64,000 nt of DNA from Oreohelix idahoensis (lineage: Eukaryota; Mollusca; Gastropoda; Stylommatophora; Oreohelicidae), in the NCBI GenBank assembly GCA_024509875.1, contig JAMPIV010015265.1, positions 308,501 to 372,500 of the forward strand, in the 5' to 3' direction. The first letter of the stretch is position 1. The number at the start of each line of letters is the position of its first letter. Positions 1 to 10,010 of the stretch are shown here, in pieces. Made by a program: the position numbers and the translations under genes. The notes under the pieces were generated by a model. The model saw only the letters and a list, made by a program, of their open reading frames with translations. It did no database searches and was not told where the DNA came from.

Positions 1-23
1 TCTCCTATCGAAAATCTACGACA
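1..23 (+). repeat. 3' tip of the 5' LTR of E1
   Basis: These 23 bases match the last 23 bases of the 3' LTR (6573-6595) without a mismatch and end in ACA, as expected for a TG...CA LTR. Confidence 0.85.
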
Positions 24-25
24 AA

Positions 26-43
26 TGGGGACTCGTTTCCGGT
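26..43 (+). promoter_or_regulatory. Candidate primer-binding site of E1
   Basis: TGGGGACTCGTTTCCGG begins two bases after the LTR end. TGG is the expected complement of a tRNA CCA tail. I cannot assign the tRNA. Confidence 0.5.
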
Positions 44-775
44 CTTTGAACTTAGAATAGGAAGACGAGTACGACAAACGTGGACTCGTCTATCTGGATT
101 TTGTATTTAAGATTCTTATTCTGTAATAGAGTAAGAGTGTGATGTCTTGTGAGTTGTGTATCTTTTTTAAAAAAATTACCCCCTAGACTAGCGATCTGTT
201 TACGGGCGTGCTGACCACACAAACTAATAAGTTTTTTTTTTTCCACAGCATCTTTGAATAATATACATTTTGGTTACAGGTTGATTTTGTCGGGATATAT
301 GTTAACTGCTGATTGTAATACTAAATGCTGGTAAAGTGGTGAGTGTATAACATTCACTGGGTGCTGAGGCAGAACGGCGTTTGAACTAAGTTAAGGAGTG
401 TGTTTCGGACTTTTTGTCCAGATTAATTCCCTCCCTTACCCGATCTGACTTCAGGGGCGAACTTATAGTGGATTTTTAAAAATTAAGGGATTATTTTTCT
501 CTTTAATGTTTGCAATATTCTTTTGCTTTTCCACTGTAGCAACTTATTTTTCAGAAGTAATCTTAACTACCATTTAGTTGGCGTAGTCGTGTTTTGCATT
601 AAGTGCTTTATTGCCGATAATAGCAGCGATAGTTAGATTTTACTTTGGAGGAGGTATCCCAGGGTTAAGGATATCATCTTTTGAATTTTTGGTTTTTTTT
701 TTCTCGTAAGTGGTAGGAACCAGGTTATTCTTTTTCCTATTTTCTATCTCCACGTGTCTCAGTCACTGACATAAT
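44..775 (+). other. E1 untranslated leader
   Basis: About 730 bp between the primer-binding-like site and the first ATG of the long ORF. I see no coding potential; it is T-rich with short homopolymers. It would be the 5' untranslated part of the element transcript and probably carries packaging signals, though none can be recognised by eye. Confidence 0.5.
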
Positions 776-3700
776 ATGGCCGAGAGGGCAAAGCTTAGAC
801 AACTCCTCAGGGACGAAGCGAGAGAGGAGGGACTGGAAGGAGAGGAAGCGAAAGCTTTTGTCAGAGACGAACTGGAGAGATATGATGCGGAGAGGAAAGC
901 AGCTGAAGCTTTACAGCAGAAGAAGATGGATGAAGAAATGGAAATTCGCAGGGCGAACGAACGAGAGAAGGAGAGACAGCATGAGGAAAGAGAGAAGGAG
1001 AGACAGCATGAGGAAAGAGAGAAGGAGAGACAGCGTGAGGAGAAAGAGAAGGAGAGACAGCATGAGGAAAGAGAGAAGGAGAGACAACATGAGTTGGCTC
1101 TTAAAGCTCTAGAGTTCCAAAGTCGTGGGGCTGCCTCTACCTCCAGCAATGGAGAGTCTTCTCCTCATTCTTCCTTAACTGACCCTGCTAACACTCAATC
1201 TCTTCAACTAAATGCTATGTCTTTCACTCTTGAATCTTTTCCTTGTCCAAATGAGAAGATTGACACATGGTTAGAAAAATTTGAGAAAATTGCAACTCTG
1301 TACGGGTTAGAGAGGTCGCGTTGGAATATGAAACTTTCCCAGGCCCTAAAAGGTTCTGCTTATGATGTTTATTCTAAGCTGGAAAGTAGCCAACAAGACG
1401 ACTACGATGTGTTGAAGAAAGCGTTACTGGAGCGCTTTGAAATGAACGCTCGCAAGTTTTTGCAACTGTTTCGCAACAGCCGGAAAGAGAATTCTGAAAC
1501 TTTTCACCAGTTCTCATCTCGTCTTAAGGGATATCTAACAAAGTGCCTTGAGCTTTTGCAGCTCCCCTCTACCTATGAAGGTCTTGAGGAACTTGTTCTA
1601 ACTGAACAAATAAAGAACACTTTGTCTGCTGATACCCGGAGATTTCTCGCTGAGCAGGGGGCAGAAAAACTTGAAGACATTTTGGAAAAGTCTGAGCGTT
1701 ATCACAATGCGCTGGCTGAACTACCGGCCACAAAGCGGAAACCGACAGAGGAGCATTTTCGAAAACATAACCTTGAGCAATCTTCTCAGGCTTCTAACCA
1801 AAACAACCACAGAGAAACTGGACCTCAAAACCCCCCTCCTGAAAAATCCAAGTTCTACAAGAACAAGTACCCCAACCACCCCAAACAGTCTGATCAACCC
1901 GACCGCCCTACATGGCAGCGTAGCCAGAAAGGACAAGGTGGCAAAGGGAGAACCCCCGAGCACGGGACATATGATGAGACCGAGCACACCGAGCCTAAAC
2001 GCATCGGATGCTTATTGACAGTCTCGCAAGGCGGAATTATTGACAGTGATTCCCAACCTGTTGGGGATAGACCCTCAACGCGAGGTACTGTTACTTTGAA
2101 CGGTTCTCAAACTTCTTGCTTATTTGACACGGGGCTTTCTTATGATTGCATTGTTGCCAGAAACCTGGTTAAACCCGGTCAAGAGACAGGAGAGACCGTC
2201 AAACTTTGTGGAGTTCGTAAGAGTGATGCACCTACAGCGCTTCCCATCGCATTGGTGGAGATACACTCTGACTTTGTCAGAGGTGTGATCAAAGCGGCTG
2301 TTATGGATGATCCCATCTACCCAGTCATACTTGGCGGGAGATACATGTGTATTGGGAAACCGGAAGAGCCGATTGTGGCAGCAGTAACTACAAGAGGGCA
2401 AACCAAGAAGGAACGGGAGCCTGCGCCAAATTTGTTACCTATGGAACTTAAAGAAGCGCAATACAAGGACCCTACTTTGGCACCCTGCTTTAGGAAACTG
2501 CCCATGGCTAAGGAACCCAAACAGCACGGGGACATTTTTTCTGAGGATGGCGTACTTTATCGGAGAACGGGCAAGCCTGACCAAGGTTACAACCAGCTCC
2601 TAGTACCGAAACAGTACAGAAGCCAAATCCTAGAAATGGGGCACTGTCTTCCCTTTAGCGGACATATGGGACAGAACGCCACAAACCAACGTATAACCAC
2701 TCATTATTGGTGGCCAGGAGTGAATACTGATATTATCAGATATGTCAAATCCTGTGCCCAGTGCCAACGTGTACCACCCAAGCAACGGACCCCCCCAGTC
2801 CACATGGGTGAAATGCCAATAATGGGAACACCATTCGAACGGGTTGTGATCAACATTTTAGGGCCTTTCGAAAGGACTAAAAGAAGGAACAGGTTCATCC
2901 TGACCTTAGTCGATACATGCACTTTATGGGCAGAAGCTATCCCGCTAACATGCGCAGATGCCAAGCATGTCGCAGAAGCCCTCGTGCAGATTTTCACTCG
3001 GTTGGGATTCCCTCAGCAAGTGTTGACGGATAATGGATCTCCATACCGAAACCTGTTGATGGATGAGATCGTTAAGATCTTGAGGACCCAACACATCCAC
3101 ACTAAGCCATATACTCCGGCGGGAAATGGGCTCGTGGAACGTGCTAATGGAAACCTCACCATGATGCTAAGTAAGCTGGCACAAGTGAAACCTGAAGATT
3201 GGGATCTCTGTATTCCTGCAGCATTATTTGGCTACAGAGAATCTCCTCATACTTCCACAGGATTTCCGCCAGCTACACTCTTATTTGGCAGACCCATTAA
3301 GGGCCCGCTTGAAGCCTTACTTCAGTCTCTGACAGACGAGAAGGCGGATGAGACAGTCGTCTCAGCAAGTAAATATGTGTCGGTTTTAAAGGAAAGGTTG
3401 AAACTAGGGTGGGACCTAGCAACGACTAACTTTAAGCGAGCTCGCACAAAGCACGCTAACCGATACAGGAAAGTCGCGGAAGAGAGAGAACTGGAAGCAG
3501 GAGAGAAAGTTTTGGTGTTACTCCCTACTGAGAACAACCAACTGAAGATCGGATGGCAAGGGCCGTTTACCGTCCTGAAAAAGATTTCTAAGGCTAACTA
3601 CCAGATCTCTATTGAAGGAAAGGAGAAGGTTTTCCATTTAAATCTCTTAAAGAGATACTTGGAAAAACCAGTGCCAACCTCCGACCATCTCCTGACGATC

Positions 3701-3850
3701 GCCAAAACTGACGAAGATGATGATAGTGGCAGGGATATTCCACCGCTATCACAGGAAATCTTTCAAAAATGTCAGAAGCGGCGACGCTCTTTCAAGCGCG
3801 CATGGGAGACATTCCGGGGGAAGGAAACTTTGAGGAGTGGACTTGAGTAG
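776..3850 (+). CDS. Gag-protease-integrase polyprotein of E1 (no RT)
   Basis: 1024 codons, uninterrupted. Residues 1-110 are a charged coiled coil with nine-residue repeats (REKERQHEE). About 145-330 is a retrotransposon Gag capsid-like region (DTWLEKFEKIATLYG; later FRNSRKENSETFHQF). A basic, Pro/Asn-rich stretch follows. A retropepsin-like motif, FDTG, has its Asp at 451. At about 615-660 is an H-x6-H...C-x2-C integrase zinc-binding domain (GHCLPFSGHMG, SCAQC). The integrase core has D752 (LTDNG) and E788 (NGLVER) with 35 residues between. The first catalytic Asp is replaced: VVINILGPF has N693. A GPY/F module (WQGPFTVLKKI) lies near 925-960. In A, B and C RT follows this point; here the ORF stops. 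The ATG at 776 begins the conserved-looking coiled coil. Enzyme activity is doubtful because of N693; Gag function may persist. Confidence 0.85.
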   Translation: MAERAKLRQLLRDEAREEGLEGEEAKAFVRDELERYDAERKAAEALQQKKMDEEMEIRRANEREKERQHEEREKERQHEEREKERQREEKEKERQHEEREKERQHELALKALEFQSRGAASTSSNGESSPHSSLTDPANTQSLQLNAMSFTLESFPCPNEKIDTWLEKFEKIATLYGLERSRWNMKLSQALKGSAYDVYSKLESSQQDDYDVLKKALLERFEMNARKFLQLFRNSRKENSETFHQFSSRLKGYLTKCLELLQLPSTYEGLEELVLTEQIKNTLSADTRRFLAEQGAEKLEDILEKSERYHNALAELPATKRKPTEEHFRKHNLEQSSQASNQNNHRETGPQNPPPEKSKFYKNKYPNHPKQSDQPDRPTWQRSQKGQGGKGRTPEHGTYDETEHTEPKRIGCLLTVSQGGIIDSDSQPVGDRPSTRGTVTLNGSQTSCLFDTGLSYDCIVARNLVKPGQETGETVKLCGVRKSDAPTALPIALVEIHSDFVRGVIKAAVMDDPIYPVILGGRYMCIGKPEEPIVAAVTTRGQTKKEREPAPNLLPMELKEAQYKDPTLAPCFRKLPMAKEPKQHGDIFSEDGVLYRRTGKPDQGYNQLLVPKQYRSQILEMGHCLPFSGHMGQNATNQRITTHYWWPGVNTDIIRYVKSCAQCQRVPPKQRTPPVHMGEMPIMGTPFERVVINILGPFERTKRRNRFILTLVDTCTLWAEAIPLTCADAKHVAEALVQIFTRLGFPQQVLTDNGSPYRNLLMDEIVKILRTQHIHTKPYTPAGNGLVERANGNLTMMLSKLAQVKPEDWDLCIPAALFGYRESPHTSTGFPPATLLFGRPIKGPLEALLQSLTDEKADETVVSASKYVSVLKERLKLGWDLATTNFKRARTKHANRYRKVAEERELEAGEKVLVLLPTENNQLKIGWQGPFTVLKKISKANYQISIEGKEKVFHLNLLKRYLEKPVPTSDHLLTIAKTDEDDDSGRDIPPLSQEIFQKCQKRRRSFKRAWETFRGKETLRSGLE
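963..1092 (+). repeat. 27 bp in-frame repeats in E1 gag
   Basis: About five copies of a 27 bp unit encoding REKERQHEE. They extend the Gag coiled coil in register. One copy is variant (RQREEKEKE). Confidence 0.85.
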
Positions 3851-3962
3851 GAATTGGACAGAGATGGAGGGGGAAGATGAGAGGGAAGAGGACAGACACC
3901 CCGAAGCTACGGTTATAGGAAATTAAACTCCATAACGTAGACATGGAGTGCTTCCATATCTT

Positions 3963-3974
3963 AAAGGGGGGAGG
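3963..3974 (+). promoter_or_regulatory. Polypurine tract of E1
   Basis: AAAGGGGGGAGG sits three bases before the 3' LTR start and would prime plus-strand DNA synthesis. It shows that the internal region really ends here, about 110 bp after the integrase stop codon. Confidence 0.8.
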
Positions 3975-3977
3975 CTC

Positions 3978-6595
3978 TGTCACGTAGGGTTTATATTCAT
4001 TTAATTTCCTACATCTTCTTCCTATTCGTTCACCCAAATTCTCTCTTTTATTATCTCTGTATTTCATTTTTTCCTGTATATTTTTTCATCCATTCGTTTT
4101 GCGAATATTATTTTCATATAATTCGCAAACTTTACCTGTTTTCCTTTCTCTTAAACTGAGAATCGCGCTAGGACGATATTACGTAGATGTCAGGGCTGCA
4201 GGGCGTCAGAAGGCGTGATAAGTCGGTTCGCTGAACATAGGACGTAGCAAATCGTCTACATTCTCACCGAGCGCGCGAGTCTCTTCTCGGCATAAGTCCC
4301 GGTGAGGTGTGATACTTTACATCTGCACCGGTCAGTATCCAGACATTTGTCTGGAAAATCCCAAACTGACACGGCGCTCACTTGGGCCATGGTCAGCTGT
4401 AGTGTGAAAACTGCCCTGCAATGGAGTCAGGCTGTCTGGGATTTGAAACTGACACGCGTACATCGTGGTCAGTAGGTGACAGTTACGACACGCGTTAAGC
4501 GGACGTAAATGTTGGGAGTAGGGGAGATAATTTCGCTTGGCGAAATAAGTTTGGGCCCTTTGTCTGATTTTAAGATATTGGCCAAGTTTGAAACTTTAAT
4601 TTCATTCTCGCTCATAGACTCACAGTGATAGGTTGCTCGTAAACAGAATAGGTGTTAGCGAAGATCTCAGTTTGTTTCGGCAATTTGTCGAACTTCTAGA
4701 CTTCCAGAAATATTTTCAGCATTTTTATTCTTAAGTTGTGCGACTACCTGTAATTCTGTGGTTGAGGTAATTAATATGATAGATATATAGATTTTGTGAG
4801 TGTTAAAGTGTTAAATCGCTTAATTCATTTTAATCTATTTCTTTAGCGCAGAAGAGAAATAAAGTGGTAGGCTATTATATTTTCTAGGGGAAACATTCAG
4901 TGGAAAGCAGAATAAAATTAAAATTTCTAGCTTATAACGGCAATTGTAGCTATTTATAAATTTAATTTAACTGCTAATACTCAGTCGAGTGTATTTTTCT
5001 AAACTAACGTATAAACTCTAGAATCCAGCCTCATGAATGGTGACGGAATACGCACGTGTTCTTAATTTATGAGGATTGCTGATTTTTAAATATAACTTAC
5101 GTCACGGGAAGTTTAAATGATAAGCAAAGCTCTCTGCTTGCAAGTTTAAATGTAAGTTTTAACCAGTACAGATTCTGTTTATTATATTATATGTGTTATT
5201 TTTCCTCCACACAGTGAAAGTTTTGGGGTGACCCTAACTTTACCAGCACCTAGTAGTAGTTTCCATACTTGTGAAGAAATAGACAGTCCTTATTTTGAAC
5301 CACGTGGGTTTTCTCAAGTAACACTGATCTGACGGTGCAAGTTAGACAGAAATACTAATATCCCTATAACGGGTTTTCAAAGACTGTAATGATAAATACT
5401 GGACCTTGGAGCCAGCACTTAATTTCTTCTAGAAACTCTATATAATTTGCTGCCTGGTGGCGTGAATATTAACAATCATTTCCCGACTAGATTATATCTT
5501 GTGGACAAATCTGTGGTGTGACTAAAGTGAATCCTATACTGAGGGAAGGCACCGACCTGACATTCATCATTTTTTATAAACCTACGCTATTGACACTGTG
5601 CTCTGCTAACTCCCGCGCCTGGAATAATTGTTAGGTGACTTAATCAGACATTTGAACAAATTTGCATACCCAAGTAGTCGTTCCCGGAGACTCCAAGTTA
5701 AATACGTCTTTTGGAACTGGGGACTTCTTGGCAGAAGACTGCATTTTTTGAGTCTGTGTGAAAATCTAAAATCAATGTGTTCCAAGAGGCAGCAAGCAAA
5801 GTCGTGAGTACAAGTATGAGAAGCCATGGCGGAATGAATGAGTGTACGCTGGTTTGAGTGATATTTTTCACTATTTTATCTTTGACCCGCTGTTGCTGTC
5901 ATAATTTTTTTTCAATCTGCATAATTTGTTGCTAAGGCTAGAGTTCTTGTGTTTTGTCTTAGGTTAAATCAGATTTTTTTCAAACTCTGTGCATATAATT
6001 ACGAGATAAAACAAAGAAAAACTCTTAGACTCAAACCCTATGTATCTGTGACTCGGGCGCCATCATCTGTTCTCTTAACGGGGCCGGGCTAAACCTAGAG
6101 TTAACACCATAACGGGGCTATCATCCTTGCAACATTTCCTTGAAGCTTTGTGACTATGTGTATATGTATTTTCCTTGATGTACTTTCTTTGATGTTGTGA
6201 GCCGATTTTTTCCTGATATTAAAAATCGCTCTTGAACTTAATAATCGTGTTTGGTCAGCTCGTTCTAGATAATATATATATCATTGTTATAGTTTTCCCA
6301 CGTCTGTGTGCTTACCTGTCGTCACGTGTATGTGCGTGCCTGTGAGTGATAGAAATATACGTAATATGTATATTGGTGTAGTCTGTCTGACGCTGTAACA
6401 ACTGTTGTAGAAGATAGGTGAGAGAGAGAAGAATTCTTTTCGCTTTCAGAGACAGCCACTATATCAAAACCTATCATCTCACGTGTGTGGAAATTCTATT
6501 AACTTTCACTAACTCTCACTGAGTCTATCACCTATTCAAACCTATTCAGAAGGGACCAAACCTAGTCTTAATTCTCCTATCGAAAATCTACGACA
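3978..6595 (+). repeat. 3' LTR of E1 (2618 bp)
   Basis: It begins TGTCACGTAGGG after the polypurine tract and ends CTACGACA, the same end as position 23. It is homologous along its length to the solo LTR at 39279-45226, for example both carry TTGGCGAAATAA and GGGACCAA. It has no ORF of note. It is long compared with the 0.8-1.1 kb LTRs of A-C. Confidence 0.88.
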
Positions 6596-6596
6596 T

Positions 6597-6720
6597 CAGC
6601 TCCCATGCACATTCTCATATTTGTCGCCCTGTATGACATGTCTGAGCGGGCAGTGGTTCTATTCTCTTTGTCTCATCAGAGACTGACCGGGATCTACACG
6701 GGGAACTAACCATTAGTTAC
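6597..6720 (+). repeat. Degenerate copy of an uncharacterised dispersed repeat
   Basis: It contains TTTGTCGCCCTGTATGACAT, then TCTGAGCGGGCAGTGGTTCT and a T-rich stretch before CAGAGACTGACCGGG. The same order of words recurs near 22.06 kb, 34.78 kb, 35.1 kb and 35.33 kb, and inverted near 37.75 kb. No coding function is recognised. Confidence 0.5.
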
Positions 6721-7904
6721 GTATTAACCGTTTGAAATCCAGACCCCCTGTGACATAATAACCTAGAACGTCACATTTATCTGTGCCTTCCTATAATTCA
6801 TTCTGTACTCTTCTCTTTAGTTTCTTCCACCTCTGACAGTATTTGGTATTTTCGATTAATTGTTTACACTCCCTTCCCTCAATTCTTGTTATGTCGGGAC
6901 TTCAGCGACCATCTTTTGCTGATTATGGTAATCAAACCCTTTCGTTTGAACCCATATTGACACCTGGGATCCGTAGAGAGAAGTGATGTTTACTAATGTG
7001 TAACACATTTTCTACCAGATTGTGCGTAGGTGCGGCCGATTAATAAGAAAACAACCTTGGGATGACCGCAGTCGATAATCTGACACCCCCTTCACCCCAA
7101 GTATGACTCATCTCATATATTACTGCACATAGCACACCTCGTCGTCCCTTGAGATTATAATGATGGAGCTGAAAGTGCCTTTTAAATCTAGATGAGATGA
7201 ACTGAATACATTCAAAATGACCAGACAGAATGATCTTGTCACGGAGTTGAGACGAGAGGGGTTCACAGCAAAAGTCATAGCTGTAGATGTGAGTGCAAGA
7301 AGTCAAGTGGCTGCCTCATTGTTTGGTCTACTGAAACTATTGAAGGACAGTCAAGAACAAGGACATTGAATAAAAATGCTTCGTGAAACTGTGCAAAAGG
7401 CATCGTGATGTCTGTGTAACAAGCGCAACGGCCTATGGGATTCAGGACAGTAGTTTATATCCAACAAAATTGTTGTTTCCAGAACTGCCTCACGTTGGCA
7501 CAGTGGATAAAACAAGGAGTACATTTGGAATCAGCAACCAAGGTGGAGTGGTTTAATTCCAACAGCATGTGCAAAAATCAAAAGGAGGCTGAAACTACGG
7601 AGTAATGACGCAGATGGGTTCGCCCAACTTAGAGCGTAAAGGAGATTTAAAAAAAAAGCCGAAACACTTGTCTGACGGGGGAACTAACTCTGATGGTCAG
7701 ATTGCCACTTTTTTGGTACCGCTCTGTATAGTTTCCGATCATTATAACGGCCCACGCATTACTGCCCATTGGGTCATAATGTGATTTCATAATTAGACTA
7801 ACGCCTTTAATGCTTATAAAACAAGTTTTATCCTTAAGTGTGCAGAACAAAACATAAATAAAGAAAAGAAAAAAAAAACTTTACTGCACAAATATTTAAA
7901 CAGT
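6721..7904. other. Stretch with no recognised feature
   Basis: Short ORFs only, none resembling a known family. Base composition is like the surroundings. No terminal repeats or tRNA-like motifs seen. Confidence 0.4.
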
Positions 7905-8275
7905 TCTTGGACCTTAAAGGTTTATAATAGAGAGATAAAAGGGAGAGACAGACAATTAAGTTTTTTATCTTCTTGGACCTTAAAGGGTTTACATTAGAAA
8001 GATAAAAGTGAGCGACAGAAAATTCAGTTTTTTTAAATCTTTTGTAACATTAACAGGTTTAAAATAGAAAGATAAAACTGAGTGACAGACAATTACGTTT
8101 TTTTATCTTCTTGAACCTTAACGGGTTTATAATAGAATGATAAAACTGAATGACAGACAATTAAGTTTTTTTTTATCTTCTTGAACCTTAACGGGTTTAT
8201 AATAGAAAGATAAAAGTAAGCAACAGAAAATTCAGTTTTTTTTATCTTTTGTAACCTTAAAGGAGTTAGAAAAAT
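7905..8275. repeat. Tandem repeat, about 67-70 bp unit, 5 copies
   Basis: GATAAAA words fall at 7934, 8001, 8071, 8139 and 8209, each followed by a GTGAGCGACAGAAAATT-like segment and T-rich TTTTATCTTCTTGAACCTTAA. Unit lengths vary through T-run slippage. The same unit appears twice at 21597-21725, right after a LINE 3' tail. Confidence 0.85.
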
Positions 8276-8530
8276 ACGTATCTGGATACTGGCCACACAA
8301 TGACAGAATGATGTTACTAAAGATGAGAGCAAAGCCATTCGACATATCAATCTTATAAACGTATGCACCAACTAAAGATCATAGCGAGGAAGAAATAGAA
8401 GAATACTTTGAAGAGCTACAACACACACTTAAACCAGTAAAATCTACAGATGTGTTGATAGTAATGGGTGATATGAATGCAAAATGTAGGAAAAGGAAAA
8501 TACAAAGGAATACCTTTAAATAAATACCCC
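8276..8530 (+). pseudogene. LINE endonuclease (EEP) fragment
   Basis: Conceptual translation across frame changes and stops gives pieces of an apurinic-like LINE endonuclease: PFDISIL, then EEEIEEYFEELQHTLKPV, then LIVMGDMNAK. The last is the conserved GDxNAK motif of the exonuclease-endonuclease-phosphatase fold. Stops and a frameshift show it is dead. It lies directly after the 67-70 bp tandem array. Confidence 0.75.
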
Positions 8531-8656
8531 AATTATAACCAATTTTCAGGTTGAACAGGGTAAACCGAGATGGAACGAGAAGAGGCAATAATGGTCAGCT
8601 GTTAAGTGCCCGCTCTCCACCCATCACCTTTTTAAAACAACAACAAATGAGTCAAG

Positions 8657-10010
8657 CAATCTGTTAAGTCATGTTTTTGAGTATGAGTTAAGTGTTTGGG
8701 ATTTTTATGTACGGGTCTCATTTTTTATAGACACGCTTGTAAGCACGTTTAAAGTTATGAGATGATTTTTTATTTGGGTGCTTGAACATAGCTCAACTGA
8801 TTATACCGGCTATTACCATTTATAATGAATTGCTATTAATGCAACCCATTTTTGACGGATTATATATATTATTACCATTTATGATGAGTTGCTGGTGATG
8901 CACTCAACTTTCTGACGGATTACATATTATTACCATTTATGATGAGTTGCTGGTGATGCACTCAACTTTCTGACAAATTGTATGCTATGTCGATTTATGA
9001 CGAGTTGCTGGTGTTGCACTCAATTTATCTATGGATTATACCTACTATCATACCTTGTGATTTGCTGTATAACAGTAAGCCCGATATTGCTGACGTCAAC
9101 ATTGTCAGCTGTGAGAGACAGTAGCACTATCTCTTTCATACAACCCCCACACATACACCAACAGAAGTGGCAGCCAAAAGATTCATGCAACAGAAGTGAT
9201 GGCCTGTGTGGCCTGTAATAGAAGGGATGACCCCAAAACAACAGTAACAGAAGTGGAAATAGACCAACGGATAAGACGAATTCGTTTTCAACTTATACAC
9301 ATTTTATTTACGACAGTAACGTTGACATCATGGACAACAGATCACAGCAAATCACAAGGTATGATAGTAGGTATAATCCATAGATAAATTGAGTGCAACA
9401 CCAGCAACTCATCATAAATCGACATTGCATACAATCAGTCAGAAAGTTGAGTGCATCGCCAGCAACTCATCATAAATGGTAATAATATATAATCCGTCAG
9501 AAAGTTGAGTGCATCACCAGCAACTCATCATAAATGGTAATAATATATATAATCCGTCAGAAATAGGTTGCATTAACAGCAATTCATTATAAATGGTAAT
9601 AGCCGTTATAATCCATGGCATTAATAATATATTGAATCTCTTCCCTTAAAAAACACTCTGGACACACTGGCGAGACTATCAAAACCGTCTCGAAGCTCTG
9701 CCAGATACCTAATGACCGAGATTATTGTTTCTCAATGCAACTCAGTACATTTTCACTCAAGCGCGAACTAACAGCTTGAGATGTGAGCTCAGCTCACTTG
9801 TATCTCTCCCCCAATTAACCAGAACATTTAAACACTTTCTTTATGTTTAAAAAAACTAACACATGCTCAGTTGAGCTATGCTCAAGCACCCAAATAAAAA
9901 ATCATCTCATAACTTTAAACGTGCTTACAAGCGTGTCAATAAAAAATCAGACCCGTACATACAAATCCCAAACACTTAACTCCCACTCAAAAACATGACT
10001 TAACACACAC
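8657..10010. repeat. Long foldback inverted repeat with internal tandem units
   Basis: The left arm, from AAGTCATGTTTTTGAGT through TTGGGTGCTTGAACATAGC and on to about 9110, reappears as its reverse complement from about 9300 to 10005. Each arm contains about three copies of a roughly 55-60 bp unit with ATTTATGATGAGTTGCTGG and ATGCACTCAACTTTCTGACG. The right arm has an extra unpaired segment at about 9621-9866. The central spacer near 9110-9300 has no transposase. It resembles a foldback or MITE-like DNA element; class is uncertain. Confidence 0.8.

Larger units (their letters stand above)
1..6595 (+). mobile_element. LTR retrotransposon E1 (Gmr1-like order, no RT), nearly complete
   Basis: The first 23 bases (ending CTACGACA) are repeated at 6573-6595, the end of a long 3' LTR that starts TGTCACG at 3978. 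Between them lie a primer-binding-like site, a 0.75 kb leader, one long Gag-protease-integrase ORF and a polypurine tract. The internal part is only about 3.95 kb and the LTR is about 2.6 kb, so two LTRs would outweigh the coding part. No reverse transcriptase or RNase H motif is present in any frame. The rest of the 5' LTR lies outside the window, so the target-site duplication and LTR identity cannot be judged. Confidence 0.88.

Noticed and set aside
763..1149. Ser/Cys/Leu-rich 128-codon ORF on the - strand
   Set aside because: Antisense shadow of the 27 bp gag repeats of E1.
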